In this document: piece by piece, positions 32,692 to 40,541 of the stretch
Position numbering within the stretch: the stretch's first letter is position 1
Layout: every line of letters starts with the position of its first letter
Source of the DNA: Brooklawnia sp032229645
Lineage (GTDB): Bacteria > Actinomycetota > Actinomycetes > Propionibacteriales > Propionibacteriaceae
Assembly: GCA_963722295.1 (NCBI GenBank)
Contig: CAVRLB010000007.1
Span: forward strand, 186,001-250,000
Direction: 5' to 3'
Length of the DNA: 64,000 bases
The notes under the pieces: model-generated
The model's database searches: none
Told to the model about the DNA's origin: nothing
What the model saw: the letters and a program-made list of their open reading frames with translations, nothing else
Made by a program: the position numbers and the translations under genes

Positions 32692-33053
32692 AAATGCGTG
32701 AACCTGGCCCGTCGTACCGTCCGGAAGACTGCCAGGTTCTAAGGGCTACTGCCCGCCGCAGTTCTAGTCTAACGCAGAATCGCAGCGAAGACGACGGCCA
32801 GGTGGCGAGGCCAGGTTGCTGCTCCTTCAGTGCTCAATGCTGAGCGTGAGAGCGGGACGCGCCGTCAGGCGCGGCGATCGCGTGCGACAAGCGTGTACGT
32901 CACGGTGGACGCACAAACCAAAGTACTCATACGGGCGATCCCAACCGAGCCAGAGCGCCAGACAATCTGCTGATTCCTGGCGGGTAGGGCACTCTTTCTG
33001 AGCTGGCTGAGTCTTCCAAAGCACCATTCTGGGCTGGGCCATGGCCCCCGGTG
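32692..33053. other. Gene-free stretch with one hairpin
   Basis: No coding frame with a ribosome site or conserved look is visible. AACCTGGC (32701-32708) and GCCAGGTT (32731-32738) form an 8-bp stem just after the DUF3800-like gene and may be its terminator. CCAGGT/CCAGGTT recurs at about 32801 and 32812. Confidence 0.5.
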
Positions 33054-33305
33054 TCAGAACACGAGCCGCCGGTAGGGGGCAGGCGCCTTCATTGGGTGGA
33101 TGATCTCGATCTCGCCGTCGTCCCATAGCAGCACGACGATCTCCAGTAACCGACCAGATGTGTCGAGACCTATGCGTAGCTCGCGCTGTGGGTTCTCGTC
33201 ATCAAGCGGTCCGCCTGCGAGGACCGATTGCGCTGCCGCGATCGCATCTTCGTCTTTTATCCCATGTCTTCGAGCAGAGGGCGAGACGATCACGCGTTGG
33301 CCCAC
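33054..33305 (-). CDS. Toxin-like small protein A
   Basis: An 83-residue protein starting at GTG 33305 (VGQRVIVSPSARRHGIKDED). The core ELRIGLDTSGRLLEIVVLLW and EIEIIHPMKAP resembles the strands of small RNase-type toxins (BrnT/RelE-like in topology; family not identified). Such proteins are commonly paired with small DNA-binding antitoxins in actinobacteria. It lies back-to-back, 25 bases apart, with another protein of similar core pattern (33331) and has no antitoxin of its own on its strand. Confidence 0.5.
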   Translation of the reverse strand: MGQRVIVSPSARRHGIKDEDAIAAAQSVLAGGPLDDENPQRELRIGLDTSGRLLEIVVLLWDDGEIEIIHPMKAPAPYRRLVF

Positions 33306-33330
33306 TCACGAACAGCCAAACGGATGGCCG

Positions 33331-33600
33331 ATGAACGATCCAGTCCTTAGCCCAGAGGACATGCGCGCCTATCTCTCGGGGCTACGGGCCGAGTACGACG
33401 CCGAGAATAACTCGGGAAGTATCGAGTTACCTACTCGCCAGGAGCTAAACAGCGTCTGGTTGGTTTTTCCTTGGCCTACTACGATGGTTGGACTCGATAG
33501 CGTAGGAAGAGCCTTTGAATTAGTGGCGGTGGCGCCTCCTCGTGATGTAGCAATAATTATCCACGCGAACTACCCGACCCAGGGTTTGAGAACCAGATGA
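33331..33600 (+). CDS. Toxin-like small protein B
   Basis: An 89-residue protein (MNDPVLSPEDMRAYLSGLRA). Its central part, MVGLDSVGRAFELVAVAPPR, DVAIIIHAN, parallels the core of the divergent protein A (GLD-x-GR-x-x-E-I/L-V ... IIH). This suggests a related fold; the similarity is by eye. It is followed after 10 bases by a ribbon-helix-helix gene with its own strong ribosome site, a layout typical of toxin-antitoxin pairs. Function is unknown. Confidence 0.5.
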   Translation: MNDPVLSPEDMRAYLSGLRAEYDAENNSGSIELPTRQELNSVWLVFPWPTTMVGLDSVGRAFELVAVAPPRDVAIIIHANYPTQGLRTR

Positions 33601-33610
33601 GGGAGGCGAG

Positions 33611-33877
33611 ATGAACCACTACGTGGGAGCAAACGGTGTTCCATTCACCGATGAAGACGTTGAGCGTTGGGCAAAAGAAACCGCAGACGGGTTCCCGAAC
33701 TCGGTTCTCACCCACGAGGTTCCGCCGTGGCGCAAGAGCGAACCGATGGAGACCAGAAGCCTTCGTGTGCCAAGCGCTCTATGGTCTCTGCTGGAAAAGC
33801 AGGCCAAGGAACACGGCGTGACGTCCAGCGAGTACGCGAGACAAGCACTCGCACAAGGACACTTAGCCAACACCTAA
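33611..33877 (+). CDS. Ribbon-helix-helix antitoxin-like protein
   Basis: An 88-residue protein with a C-terminal ribbon-helix-helix DNA-binding motif: the strand METRSLRVPSALWSLLEKQA followed by EHGVTSSEYARQALAQG. The N-terminal FTDEDVERWAKETADGFPNS part would be the toxin-binding arm. GGGAGGCGAG directly precedes ATG 33611. It is in an operon with the toxin-like gene 33331 and most likely autoregulates it. Confidence 0.65.
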   Translation: MNHYVGANGVPFTDEDVERWAKETADGFPNSVLTHEVPPWRKSEPMETRSLRVPSALWSLLEKQAKEHGVTSSEYARQALAQGHLANT

Positions 33878-33932
33878 ACCGTCTGCGGTTTCAAACTCTG
33901 GCCCTGCTTCTGGAGCAGTCGACGGCTCGGCG

Positions 33933-34118
33933 TCATTGGTGCCGTGCCGCGAGCTTGGCGCGGATACGCGCGAAAGCCTCATCGAGTGGCACCATCTCAA
34001 CTTTGCCGCTCTCAATGTCATCAATGCGTCGGCTGAGTTCGTCGCGCCAGGCGGCGTCGATCTCGTCTTGAGGCGTCTCGTTGTCGCCCGCATTTGGAGC
34101 CTGAATGTCGTGAACCAT
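33933..34118 (-). CDS. Addiction-module antitoxin, apparently orphan
   Basis: A 61-residue protein whose C-terminal half (AAWRDELSRRIDDIESGKVE, MVPLDEAFARIRAKLAA) matches the small 'addiction module component' antitoxin family (PF09720-type) that is normally followed by a RelE-type toxin gene. No toxin frame follows on this strand (33878-33932), so it is an orphan. It lies 22 bases downstream of the response regulator gene on the same strand and may be read through from it. Confidence 0.6.
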   Translation of the reverse strand: MVHDIQAPNAGDNETPQDEIDAAWRDELSRRIDDIESGKVEMVPLDEAFARIRAKLAARHQ

Positions 34119-34139
34119 CTTGCTAACCTTCCTCGACCG

Positions 34140-34790
34140 TCAATCGAGCAGCCCGGCGTCGCGGACCCGCATGGCGGCCGAGACTCGGTTATCGGTGCCC
34201 AATTTCATGAAGAGCCTAGTCAGATGCGCTTTGACCGTGGCGAGGCTGAGATGGAGACGGTTGCCGATCTGGGCATTGGTGAGGCCCTGTGCCATCAAGA
34301 TGGCGATCTCTCGTTCGCGGTCGGTCAGGTCGGCGATCGCCGCCAAGTCTTTCGGAGAGTGCCTGGTCGATGCGGTGGCAGCGGCGATCAGGGTATTCGT
34401 GACGTCGGGCGACAGCACTGGTTCGCCGCGGTGCACGGCTTTGATCGCCGCGATCAGGCCGGCGGGGTCGGTGTCTTTGAGCAGGAAGCCGTGCGCACGC
34501 TGACGCAGCGCGCGGAGCACATAGTCATCGGTGTTGAACGTTGTCAGCACCAGTACGCGCGGACCGTCCGTGCCGTCTGCGGCCAGTCGTTCCAAGACGC
34601 CGAGCCCGTCGAGCACCGGCATCCGGATATCCAGCAGGACCACGTCCGGGTTGAGCTCGCGAATCGCCTTCAACCCGGCCTCACCGTCTTCGGCTTGCCC
34701 GACGACGGTCAGCTCCGGATCCCCAGCAATGATCATGCCCAGTCCGGTGCGCACCATTGCGTCGTCGTCGATCACCAGCACAGAGATCAT
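34140..34790 (-). CDS. NarL/LuxR-family response regulator
   Basis: A 216-residue response regulator. The receiver has the acidic pocket VLVIDDDAMVR, the phosphoacceptor in DVVLLDIRMPVLDG and the switch Thr/Lys positions (VLTTFN; FLLKDT). The LuxR helix-turn-helix is LTDREREIAILMAQGLTNAQ, IGNRLHLSLATVKAHLTRLF. It starts within the stop region of the kinase gene (overlap 4 bases), so it is co-translated with it. It probably regulates the divergent ABC transporter and esterase operon. Confidence 0.9.
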   Translation of the reverse strand: MISVLVIDDDAMVRTGLGMIIAGDPELTVVGQAEDGEAGLKAIRELNPDVVLLDIRMPVLDGLGVLERLAADGTDGPRVLVLTTFNTDDYVLRALRQRAHGFLLKDTDPAGLIAAIKAVHRGEPVLSPDVTNTLIAAATASTRHSPKDLAAIADLTDREREIAILMAQGLTNAQIGNRLHLSLATVKAHLTRLFMKLGTDNRVSAAMRVRDAGLLD

Positions 34791-35959
34791 CGTTCGTCCT
34801 TCCACGGCAGGCTGGCCACCACGACGAACGATCCGTCCGCCGGCCCGTAACTGACCGATCCTCCCACCGAAGCCGCTCGTTCGGTCAACCCGAGCAGCCC
34901 GACTCCGCTGCCACTTTGGTCGGGCACAGCCAGATCGGCAAGCGGATTGATAACTCTCACCTGCAGTCGCGCACCGGGTTCACCGGCAACCCGGACGTAC
35001 ACCGGGGCACCCGGAGCGTGCTTCCGCGCATTGGTGAGCGCCTCCTGCACGATGCGGAACCCATGGCGGCCCACCTGCGTGGGCACCTTCGCGAGATCGG
35101 TGTCGATGTCGAGTTCGATGCGCTGATCGTCCTCAAGCTCGGCAACGAGCACCGGCAACTCCTTCAGCGTCGGCTGGGGTGGCTCCGGCGGAGCGTCTGC
35201 GCCGCGCAGAGTGGAGAGCACCGCGCGCAGCTCATCGAGGGATTGCTTCACGTTGAGCTGGATCGTGTGCGCGATCTCGCGTGTCTCGTCCTCGCTGAGA
35301 TCGGTGCGAAAAGCGAGCACGCCCGCGTTCATGCTGACCAGGGAGAGCCGGTGGGCGAGCACGTCGTGCATCTCGCGGGCGATCCGCTCGCGTTCGGCGA
35401 GCCGTGCCTGATCGATCCGGGCCTGCTCCGCGTCGCGTCTGGCCAGCTCGGCCTTGACCCGGCCCTGTCGTTCGGCCGCACGCGTGCGCAGCAGCCAACC
35501 GGCCAGCGTCGCGATTCCCAGCCCCGCCACCGCGAGAGTGAGTTCGAACGAGCTCGGGCTTTCCCACGGTCCTGCGAGAGGACCGATCAATAGCGCCGCA
35601 AGCTTCGCGAGGCTGAACCAGGTACCGGCAACCACGACCGTGGATGCGCGATTTGTCCAGCGCGCCAACGATCCTTGCATCGCAATGGCTGCCCCGACCA
35701 CGCCTGGGCCGAAGAAGAGCAGCACTCCGATACCGAAGGCGACCGCCAACGGGGCTCGGCGGCGAAGAGAAAGCAGGCAGAGCGCCAACCCCGGCGGGAC
35801 GAAACTCAACACGACTATCAGCGGATTGGCCCGCGCCGATCCCGACGCGACCAACGGCGTGAGGTAGTAGAGCCACATCGCCACGGCGACGATCCAGACC
35901 GCACCCCGCAACGCAGGATCGGTCGTGGTGCGCACACGAGACGATTGGCTGATAGTCAC
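34787..35959 (-). CDS. Sensor histidine kinase
   Basis: A 390-residue HisKA_3-type sensor kinase. About five to six membrane helices (residues about 15-160) precede a coiled linker (RTRAAERQGRVKAELARRDA). The phosphoacceptor His is in ERERIAREMHDVLAHRLSLV. The ATPase shows the N-box QEALTNARKHAP and the G-box GSGVGLLGLTERAASVGGS. It is the first gene of a kinase-regulator operon, separated by 163 bases from a divergent ABC exporter gene, the typical layout for systems that sense cell-envelope-active compounds (analogy only). Confidence 0.9.
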   Translation of the reverse strand: MTISQSSRVRTTTDPALRGAVWIVAVAMWLYYLTPLVASGSARANPLIVVLSFVPPGLALCLLSLRRRAPLAVAFGIGVLLFFGPGVVGAAIAMQGSLARWTNRASTVVVAGTWFSLAKLAALLIGPLAGPWESPSSFELTLAVAGLGIATLAGWLLRTRAAERQGRVKAELARRDAEQARIDQARLAERERIAREMHDVLAHRLSLVSMNAGVLAFRTDLSEDETREIAHTIQLNVKQSLDELRAVLSTLRGADAPPEPPQPTLKELPVLVAELEDDQRIELDIDTDLAKVPTQVGRHGFRIVQEALTNARKHAPGAPVYVRVAGEPGARLQVRVINPLADLAVPDQSGSGVGLLGLTERAASVGGSVSYGPADGSFVVVASLPWKDER

Positions 35960-36122
35960 CCCATCAGCCTAGATTTCCGCGATTGTGTCCCCATAGCGAC
36001 CATCGGCTCGACCTGGCCAGCCCATCGGCTATTCGCCGGGTTCGAGTAGCGTCCGAACGATTGTCCTTGTCCCAGCCGGCTGCCCGATGCCTGCGACCAG
36101 CTGGTTCGGCTGGAGTATCACC

Positions 36123-36836
36123 ATGATCGCTTTCACGCATCTCACCAAGTCGTACCGCGGACACACGGTACTCGACGATGTCACCTTCACAGTTCCCGCA
36201 GGCCTTGTGACAGGCTTCCTGGGACCAAACGGGGCAGGGAAATCTACCTCCATGCGCATCCTCCTCGGTCTCACCGAAGCCGGCTCCGGAACCGCCACCA
36301 TCAACGGCCGCCGCTACCGGGATTGGCCCAACCCGGCCAAGATCGTCGGCTCGCTGCTGGATGCCGGCGCATTCCATCCCGGACGCACCGGCCGCGAAAC
36401 CCTCGTCCTGGCCTGCCTCACCCTCGGGCTGCCCATCAAACGCGCGGACGAAGTACTCGAGCTGGTCGGGCTCACCACCCGCGAGGCACGCCAACGCGTC
36501 CGCGGCTACTCGCTCGGCATGCAGCAGCGGCTCGGCATCGCCCAGGCCCTGCTCACCGATCCGCCGGTGCTGCTGCTGGACGAGCCCGCCAACGGCCTCG
36601 ACCCGCAGGGCCAGCGCTGGCTCGGTGAACTGCTGCGCGCCAGAGCCGAGCGAGGCGCAGCGATCTTGCTCTCCAGTCACCAGCTCTTTGAAGTCGAACG
36701 TCTCGCCGACCGGCTCGTCATCATCGCCGACGGCCGGATCGTCGCCCACGACACCCTGGCGTCGATGCAGGCCGAACACGGCGACATCACCGAGTTCTAC
36801 TTCTCCGCTACCGCCGACCTCGATCGCACCGCCTGA
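36123..36836 (+). CDS. ABC exporter ATP-binding protein
   Basis: A 237-residue ABC ATPase. Walker A is GFLGPNGAGKSTSMRILLG, the signature region is RVRGYSLGMQQRLGIAQALL, Walker B is VLLLDEPANGLDPQG and the switch His is in ILLSSHQLFEVERLADR. The small size and LGMQQR signature place it with CcmA/BcrA-type ABC-2 exporters. ATG 36123 starts at the conserved MIAFTHLTKSYRG. It is followed by its permease (52 bases) and an erythromycin-esterase-like gene. Confidence 0.9.
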   Translation: MIAFTHLTKSYRGHTVLDDVTFTVPAGLVTGFLGPNGAGKSTSMRILLGLTEAGSGTATINGRRYRDWPNPAKIVGSLLDAGAFHPGRTGRETLVLACLTLGLPIKRADEVLELVGLTTREARQRVRGYSLGMQQRLGIAQALLTDPPVLLLDEPANGLDPQGQRWLGELLRARAERGAAILLSSHQLFEVERLADRLVIIADGRIVAHDTLASMQAEHGDITEFYFSATADLDRTA

Positions 36837-36887
36837 ATCCCCGTCCTGAATCTCATCTGCCCTAGCCAATCCGGAAAGGACCGCACA

Positions 36888-37667
36888 ATGACTGCCACTG
36901 CGCTGTCTCATTCACCTCGCCGCCTACTCGAACCAACCGATTCCAAAGCACCGTCAGAATTCCGGCTGTGGCTGGTCGAGTCGCGCAAACTCGTCGACAC
37001 ACCCTCGGGCATCGCCCTGCTGGCCGGCAGCGCCGTGTTCGCAGGTGTCTTCGGCGGTGGCGCCGCCTTGTTCATCGACAATGCGACATTCGGCGATATC
37101 GCCCGCCTGGCCGGTATCCCGCTGCTCACCCTGATGCCGGTATTCGCCATTCTGCTCGCCACCTCGGGACGCCAGCATCGCACCGTGCTCACCACCTACG
37201 CCCTGGTGCCGTCCCGGAGCCGGGTGCTGGCCGCGCAACTGCTGGCGGTGATCGCCCTGGCGCTTCTCGCCGCGGTATTGCTGCTCGCCGCAGCCGCCAT
37301 CATCACCCCGGTGGGCGGGCTCGTGACAAGCAAAGACATCGTCTGGCAGATCGACTGGTTCTCTCATCTGAGGCTCACCGCAGGCATCGTGCTGGCCGCG
37401 GTATCGGGCTACGCGGTCGGCCTGGCCACCGGCCTGGCACCGGTCGCGATCACCATCGTGCTGGCCTGGCCCGTGCTGTCGCTGTTTCTCTCGATTCTGC
37501 CCCGGGCCGCCGAGATACTTGCGTGGCTCGACATCAATGCGGTCGCCGCTCTGGGTGACGGAGTCACCGGCATCGCGCTCGCACGGGTGGCAACCGGCAT
37601 CGCCGTCTGGATCATTGTGCCGGGGGCCATCGGCTTCGCACGCGAGCTGCGGGCGGAGGTGCGGTGA
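36888..37667 (+). CDS. ABC-2-type permease
   Basis: A 259-residue membrane protein with about six helices of the ABC-2 permease type. An N-terminal FRLWLVESRKLVDTPSGIAL segment (the cytoplasmic entry helix) is followed by TYALVPSRSRVLAAQLLAVI, a coupling-helix-like loop. A GGAAAGG ribosome site precedes ATG 36888. It forms the exporter with the preceding ATPase. Its stop overlaps the start of the esterase gene, coupling transport and hydrolysis. Confidence 0.85.
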   Translation: MTATALSHSPRRLLEPTDSKAPSEFRLWLVESRKLVDTPSGIALLAGSAVFAGVFGGGAALFIDNATFGDIARLAGIPLLTLMPVFAILLATSGRQHRTVLTTYALVPSRSRVLAAQLLAVIALALLAAVLLLAAAAIITPVGGLVTSKDIVWQIDWFSHLRLTAGIVLAAVSGYAVGLATGLAPVAITIVLAWPVLSLFLSILPRAAEILAWLDINAVAALGDGVTGIALARVATGIAVWIIVPGAIGFARELRAEVR

Positions 37668-38920
37668 TGACTGCCCAGACCAATCTGCGTCCCGCACGCC
37701 GCCGTAACAGGGGCCTGAGGGCTCTGCTCGTCATTCTTGTCGGGATCGCCATCGCCATAGCCGGCATCACCGTCTGGACTGCTTACGCCAACCGTGCCCA
37801 GGGCACGCCGGAAGCGATCGAATTCGCCGATGCCACCATTTCGTCCGAGCTGGCCGATGCCACGGTGTTGGCGCTCGGCGAGGCCACCCACGGCAATGCC
37901 GAGTTTCAGCTGGAGCGTCTCGGTCTGGTGCAAAAACTGCCGCAGTTCCGGGCCATCATGCTCGAAGAGGACTTCGGCAACACCGCGGTCGTCGACGACT
38001 TCGTCCAGGGTGGCGCAGGCACCGCGCAAGATGCCGCCCGCCAATTCGGATTCCGCATCAACCACACCGAGCAGATGGCCGAGTTGCTGCAATGGCTGCG
38101 CGACCACAACGCCGGACTGCCAGCGGACCAGCGCATTCGCCTGGTCGGGGTCGACACGCAACGAACCGATGCGTCCAAACAGATCGCCCTGGACCGGCTC
38201 GCCGAATACGACGCGCCGACGGCCGAGCAGCTGGGAGATCAGCTCGCCGGCTGGACCGATGACAGCGACGCCCCGGACGCGGCATCCATGCGTCCGGTGA
38301 TCGGGCAGCTCATCGCGGCGATCGAGACCACACCCGATACCGACGGACGAGCACACGCACTCAATGCGTCCACGGCACTGAGCCAGCACCTCGATCTCAT
38401 CGACGCGAGCGACCCGGAGTACTTTGCGGTGCGCGCCCAGATCATGGCCACCAACGTCGCGCGCACGGTCGACGAAGAGCGCGCACGTGGCAACGAGCAC
38501 TCCTTGCTCTTCGCCCATAACGGTCACGTCGACAAGGCCTCCATCGCGTTCGGTGGTCTCGACCTGGGCAGCCTGCTCGCGGACGAGTACGGCGACGGCT
38601 ACCGCGTCATCGGCACCGACCTGCACCACAGCACGCTGCTCAGCGGGCAAGGCGCCGACCGTTGGGAGGTCAATCTGACCAACCGCACACCGCTGCGTGG
38701 CATCTTCGCCGACACGAACGAGGGCTACCTCGAATTCGCCACCGCCTCGGCTGAGAGCCGGAAGCTGCTGAGCCATCCGGTGCGCATGGCCAGCGCGGGA
38801 GAACAGTTTCAGCAATGGCAGGCGTGGATCCCGTTGTTCAACTCGGTGAAGATGACGCCGAATGCAAGCTATGACGCCCTGATCCTGGTCGAGCGTGCGA
38901 CACCGGTCACACCGCTATGA
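37667..38920 (+). CDS. Erythromycin-esterase-like hydrolase, membrane-anchored
   Basis: A 417-residue EreA/EreB-superfamily hydrolase. An N-terminal transmembrane anchor (RALLVILVGIAIAIAGITVW) is followed by the catalytic-fold landmarks: LALGEATHGNAEFQLERLGL (Glu and His), IMLEEDFGNTAVVDDFV (Glu), VGVDTQRTDASK and LLFAHNGHVDKASI (His pair). Family members open macrolide lactones or act on unknown esters. Being anchored and exported beside an ABC exporter and a two-component system suggests a detoxification module. ATG 37667 overlaps the permease stop; GTG 37664 is an alternative. Confidence 0.8.
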   Translation: MTAQTNLRPARRRNRGLRALLVILVGIAIAIAGITVWTAYANRAQGTPEAIEFADATISSELADATVLALGEATHGNAEFQLERLGLVQKLPQFRAIMLEEDFGNTAVVDDFVQGGAGTAQDAARQFGFRINHTEQMAELLQWLRDHNAGLPADQRIRLVGVDTQRTDASKQIALDRLAEYDAPTAEQLGDQLAGWTDDSDAPDAASMRPVIGQLIAAIETTPDTDGRAHALNASTALSQHLDLIDASDPEYFAVRAQIMATNVARTVDEERARGNEHSLLFAHNGHVDKASIAFGGLDLGSLLADEYGDGYRVIGTDLHHSTLLSGQGADRWEVNLTNRTPLRGIFADTNEGYLEFATASAESRKLLSHPVRMASAGEQFQQWQAWIPLFNSVKMTPNASYDALILVERATPVTPL

Positions 38921-38959
38921 CGTGGGCACGGGCAGCCGATGACGACCGGGGAACGATCC

Positions 38960-39755
38960 TTACTCCCCGATCGCGCGGGGCCGTTCGTCCTGAGCCCTGC
39001 GCACCTCACGAACCTCCCGAACCCCGGGAAGAGGACGCTCAGCGGTCACCGGCACGCCAAGTTCGCTCGACGCAACCGGAGCCGCCAGGTCGATCGTCCG
39101 TACCGAACGCGGCAGCAACGGCTTCGACACGTAGGTCGTCGGAGTCACCGGGATCGGATCCCACAGCGACCCGACGGACTCGGCGAGCGGACCGCTCAGC
39201 TCGATTGAACGCTCGGTCTCGGTCTTCGGCGCGATATCGTCCCGCTCCACACCGGATGAACTGCCGATCACCACGGTCATCTCCTCGCTGCCGAAGGCAA
39301 TCTCGGTGCGCTCAGCCTGGAGCATGCGGTCGATGGTCACCACGCTGAGCCGGCTCAGGATCATCCAGCCGATCAGCAGCCCGACCGGCAGCGCCGTCCA
39401 CCAATGCGAGATCGGCAGCACGAACGGCAGCACCACACCGACCACCAGCATGAGCAGATGCACCAGCAGGCCGTTCTTGCGCCGCCGCATCGCGGTCTCG
39501 GAGATCGCGCGCAGATCGCGGCGGGCGGCGCGGCGAGTGTGCGGGGTTGAAACCCCAGCGCCCGAGTCGGCCAAGAAGTCCGGCTCCGGCCTGACCGCTG
39601 CGACGGATCACCCGCATCGAATCGGCGAACTCGTCGATCGTCCGCTCATCCAACCGGCTGCCCTGGTCGTGCTGTCCAAGGTATTGCGGCACAAGAATGA
39701 TCAGCCACACGACAACGATTGCCCCGAAGATCACTCCTGTCATCACGCGACCCAA
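38960..39755 (-). pseudogene. GlpR/SepX-like membrane protein, frameshifted
   Basis: An actinobacterial divisome-linked membrane protein in two frames. The N-terminal helix and linker (GVIFGAIVVVWLIILVPQYL, DERTIDEFADSMRVIRR) start at about 39740. The rest (STPHTRRAARRDLRAISETA, a two-helix hydrophobic hairpin HLLMLVVGVVLPFVLPISHW, then a long acidic tail) is in another frame ending at 38960. A TGA just upstream in the second frame means the shift lies between about 39600 and 39550. Known: homologues next to moeA-like genes (GlpR in corynebacteria, SepX in Streptomyces) organise the Z-ring with Glp. A sequencing error is possible because the rest is well preserved. Confidence 0.65.
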
Positions 39756-39827
39756 ACTAGGGCCCAGTACTCGGCCGATCAGCCAGGCGCGCCGCGCGGT
39801 CGCGGGTTTAAAACCCGAGTCTGATCT

Positions 39828-40541
39828 TCACCGATCGAGCCTCGGCAACTGTCCGTCGGGAAAGAGCCGGTTCAGCAGGCCGCCGGGCACCTCGTCGCGG
39901 TTGAGCGCGAAGACCCGATGGTCACGCCAATCGCCGTTGATGTGCAGAAACCGCGGACGTAGCCCCTCTTCGCGGAAGCCGAGTTTTTCGACCACCCGCA
40001 GGCTGGGTGCGTTCTCCGGGCGGATGCAGATCTCGATGCGATGCAGCCGCATCACCTGCCAGCAATAGTCGCAGGCCAGCGCGACAGCCGCTGGCACCAG
40101 GCCTCGTCCAGCGAGCTTCTCGTCGATCCAGTAGCCGATCACACCCGACCTGGCAGAACCGGCCAGGATGTTCGAGACCGTCACCTGCCCCACCAGCCGC
40201 GTCCGCTCGGTCGACTCCGGGCACCCCGGCCAGCCCGGATCGACCGCCAGCGCCCAGGGCAGCGACTGGCCTGCCTTGGCCTGCTTGCCCACCTGACGAA
40301 GCCAGCTGCGATAAGGCATCGGATGATGCTCCGCATCCGGAGGCATCGTCGCATCCCACTCGCAGGTCCACGCATAGTTGGACGTCCGCACCTGGTCCCA
40401 GGCCGGCTCGTCGCGTCTGGTCAGCGGACGCAGCACGACCGCCCCGGCGCGCACCGTCACCGGCCAGCTGTGCCGGGAGGGCAGCACCACACCTGTCGGC
40501 CAGCCCGCGACCGGAGCCTGGGACCCACCCCCATCAGTCAT
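39828..40541 (-). CDS. RimJ-like GNAT acetyltransferase
   Basis: A 237-residue GNAT acetyltransferase of the RimJ/RimL type. VVLRPLTRRDEPAWDQVRTS is followed by the acetyl-CoA-binding region GQVTVSNILAGSARSGVIGY, WIDEKLAGRGLVPAAVALAC and the conserved C-terminal HRIEICIRPENAPSLRVVEK, LGFREEGLRPRFLHINGDW. It probably acetylates a protein N-terminus; ribosomal targets are the family norm. ATG 40541 overlaps the end of the moeA-like gene by 8 bases. Gene order (moeA-like, rimJ, GlpR-like) matches the conserved actinobacterial cluster. Confidence 0.85.
   Translation of the reverse strand: MTDGGGSQAPVAGWPTGVVLPSRHSWPVTVRAGAVVLRPLTRRDEPAWDQVRTSNYAWTCEWDATMPPDAEHHPMPYRSWLRQVGKQAKAGQSLPWALAVDPGWPGCPESTERTRLVGQVTVSNILAGSARSGVIGYWIDEKLAGRGLVPAAVALACDYCWQVMRLHRIEICIRPENAPSLRVVEKLGFREEGLRPRFLHINGDWRDHRVFALNRDEVPGGLLNRLFPDGQLPRLDR

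Noticed and set aside
37409..38815. 468-codon open frame antisense to the esterase-like gene
   Set aside because: No ribosome site or conserved motif; the Ere-type protein on the plus strand has clear catalytic motifs.
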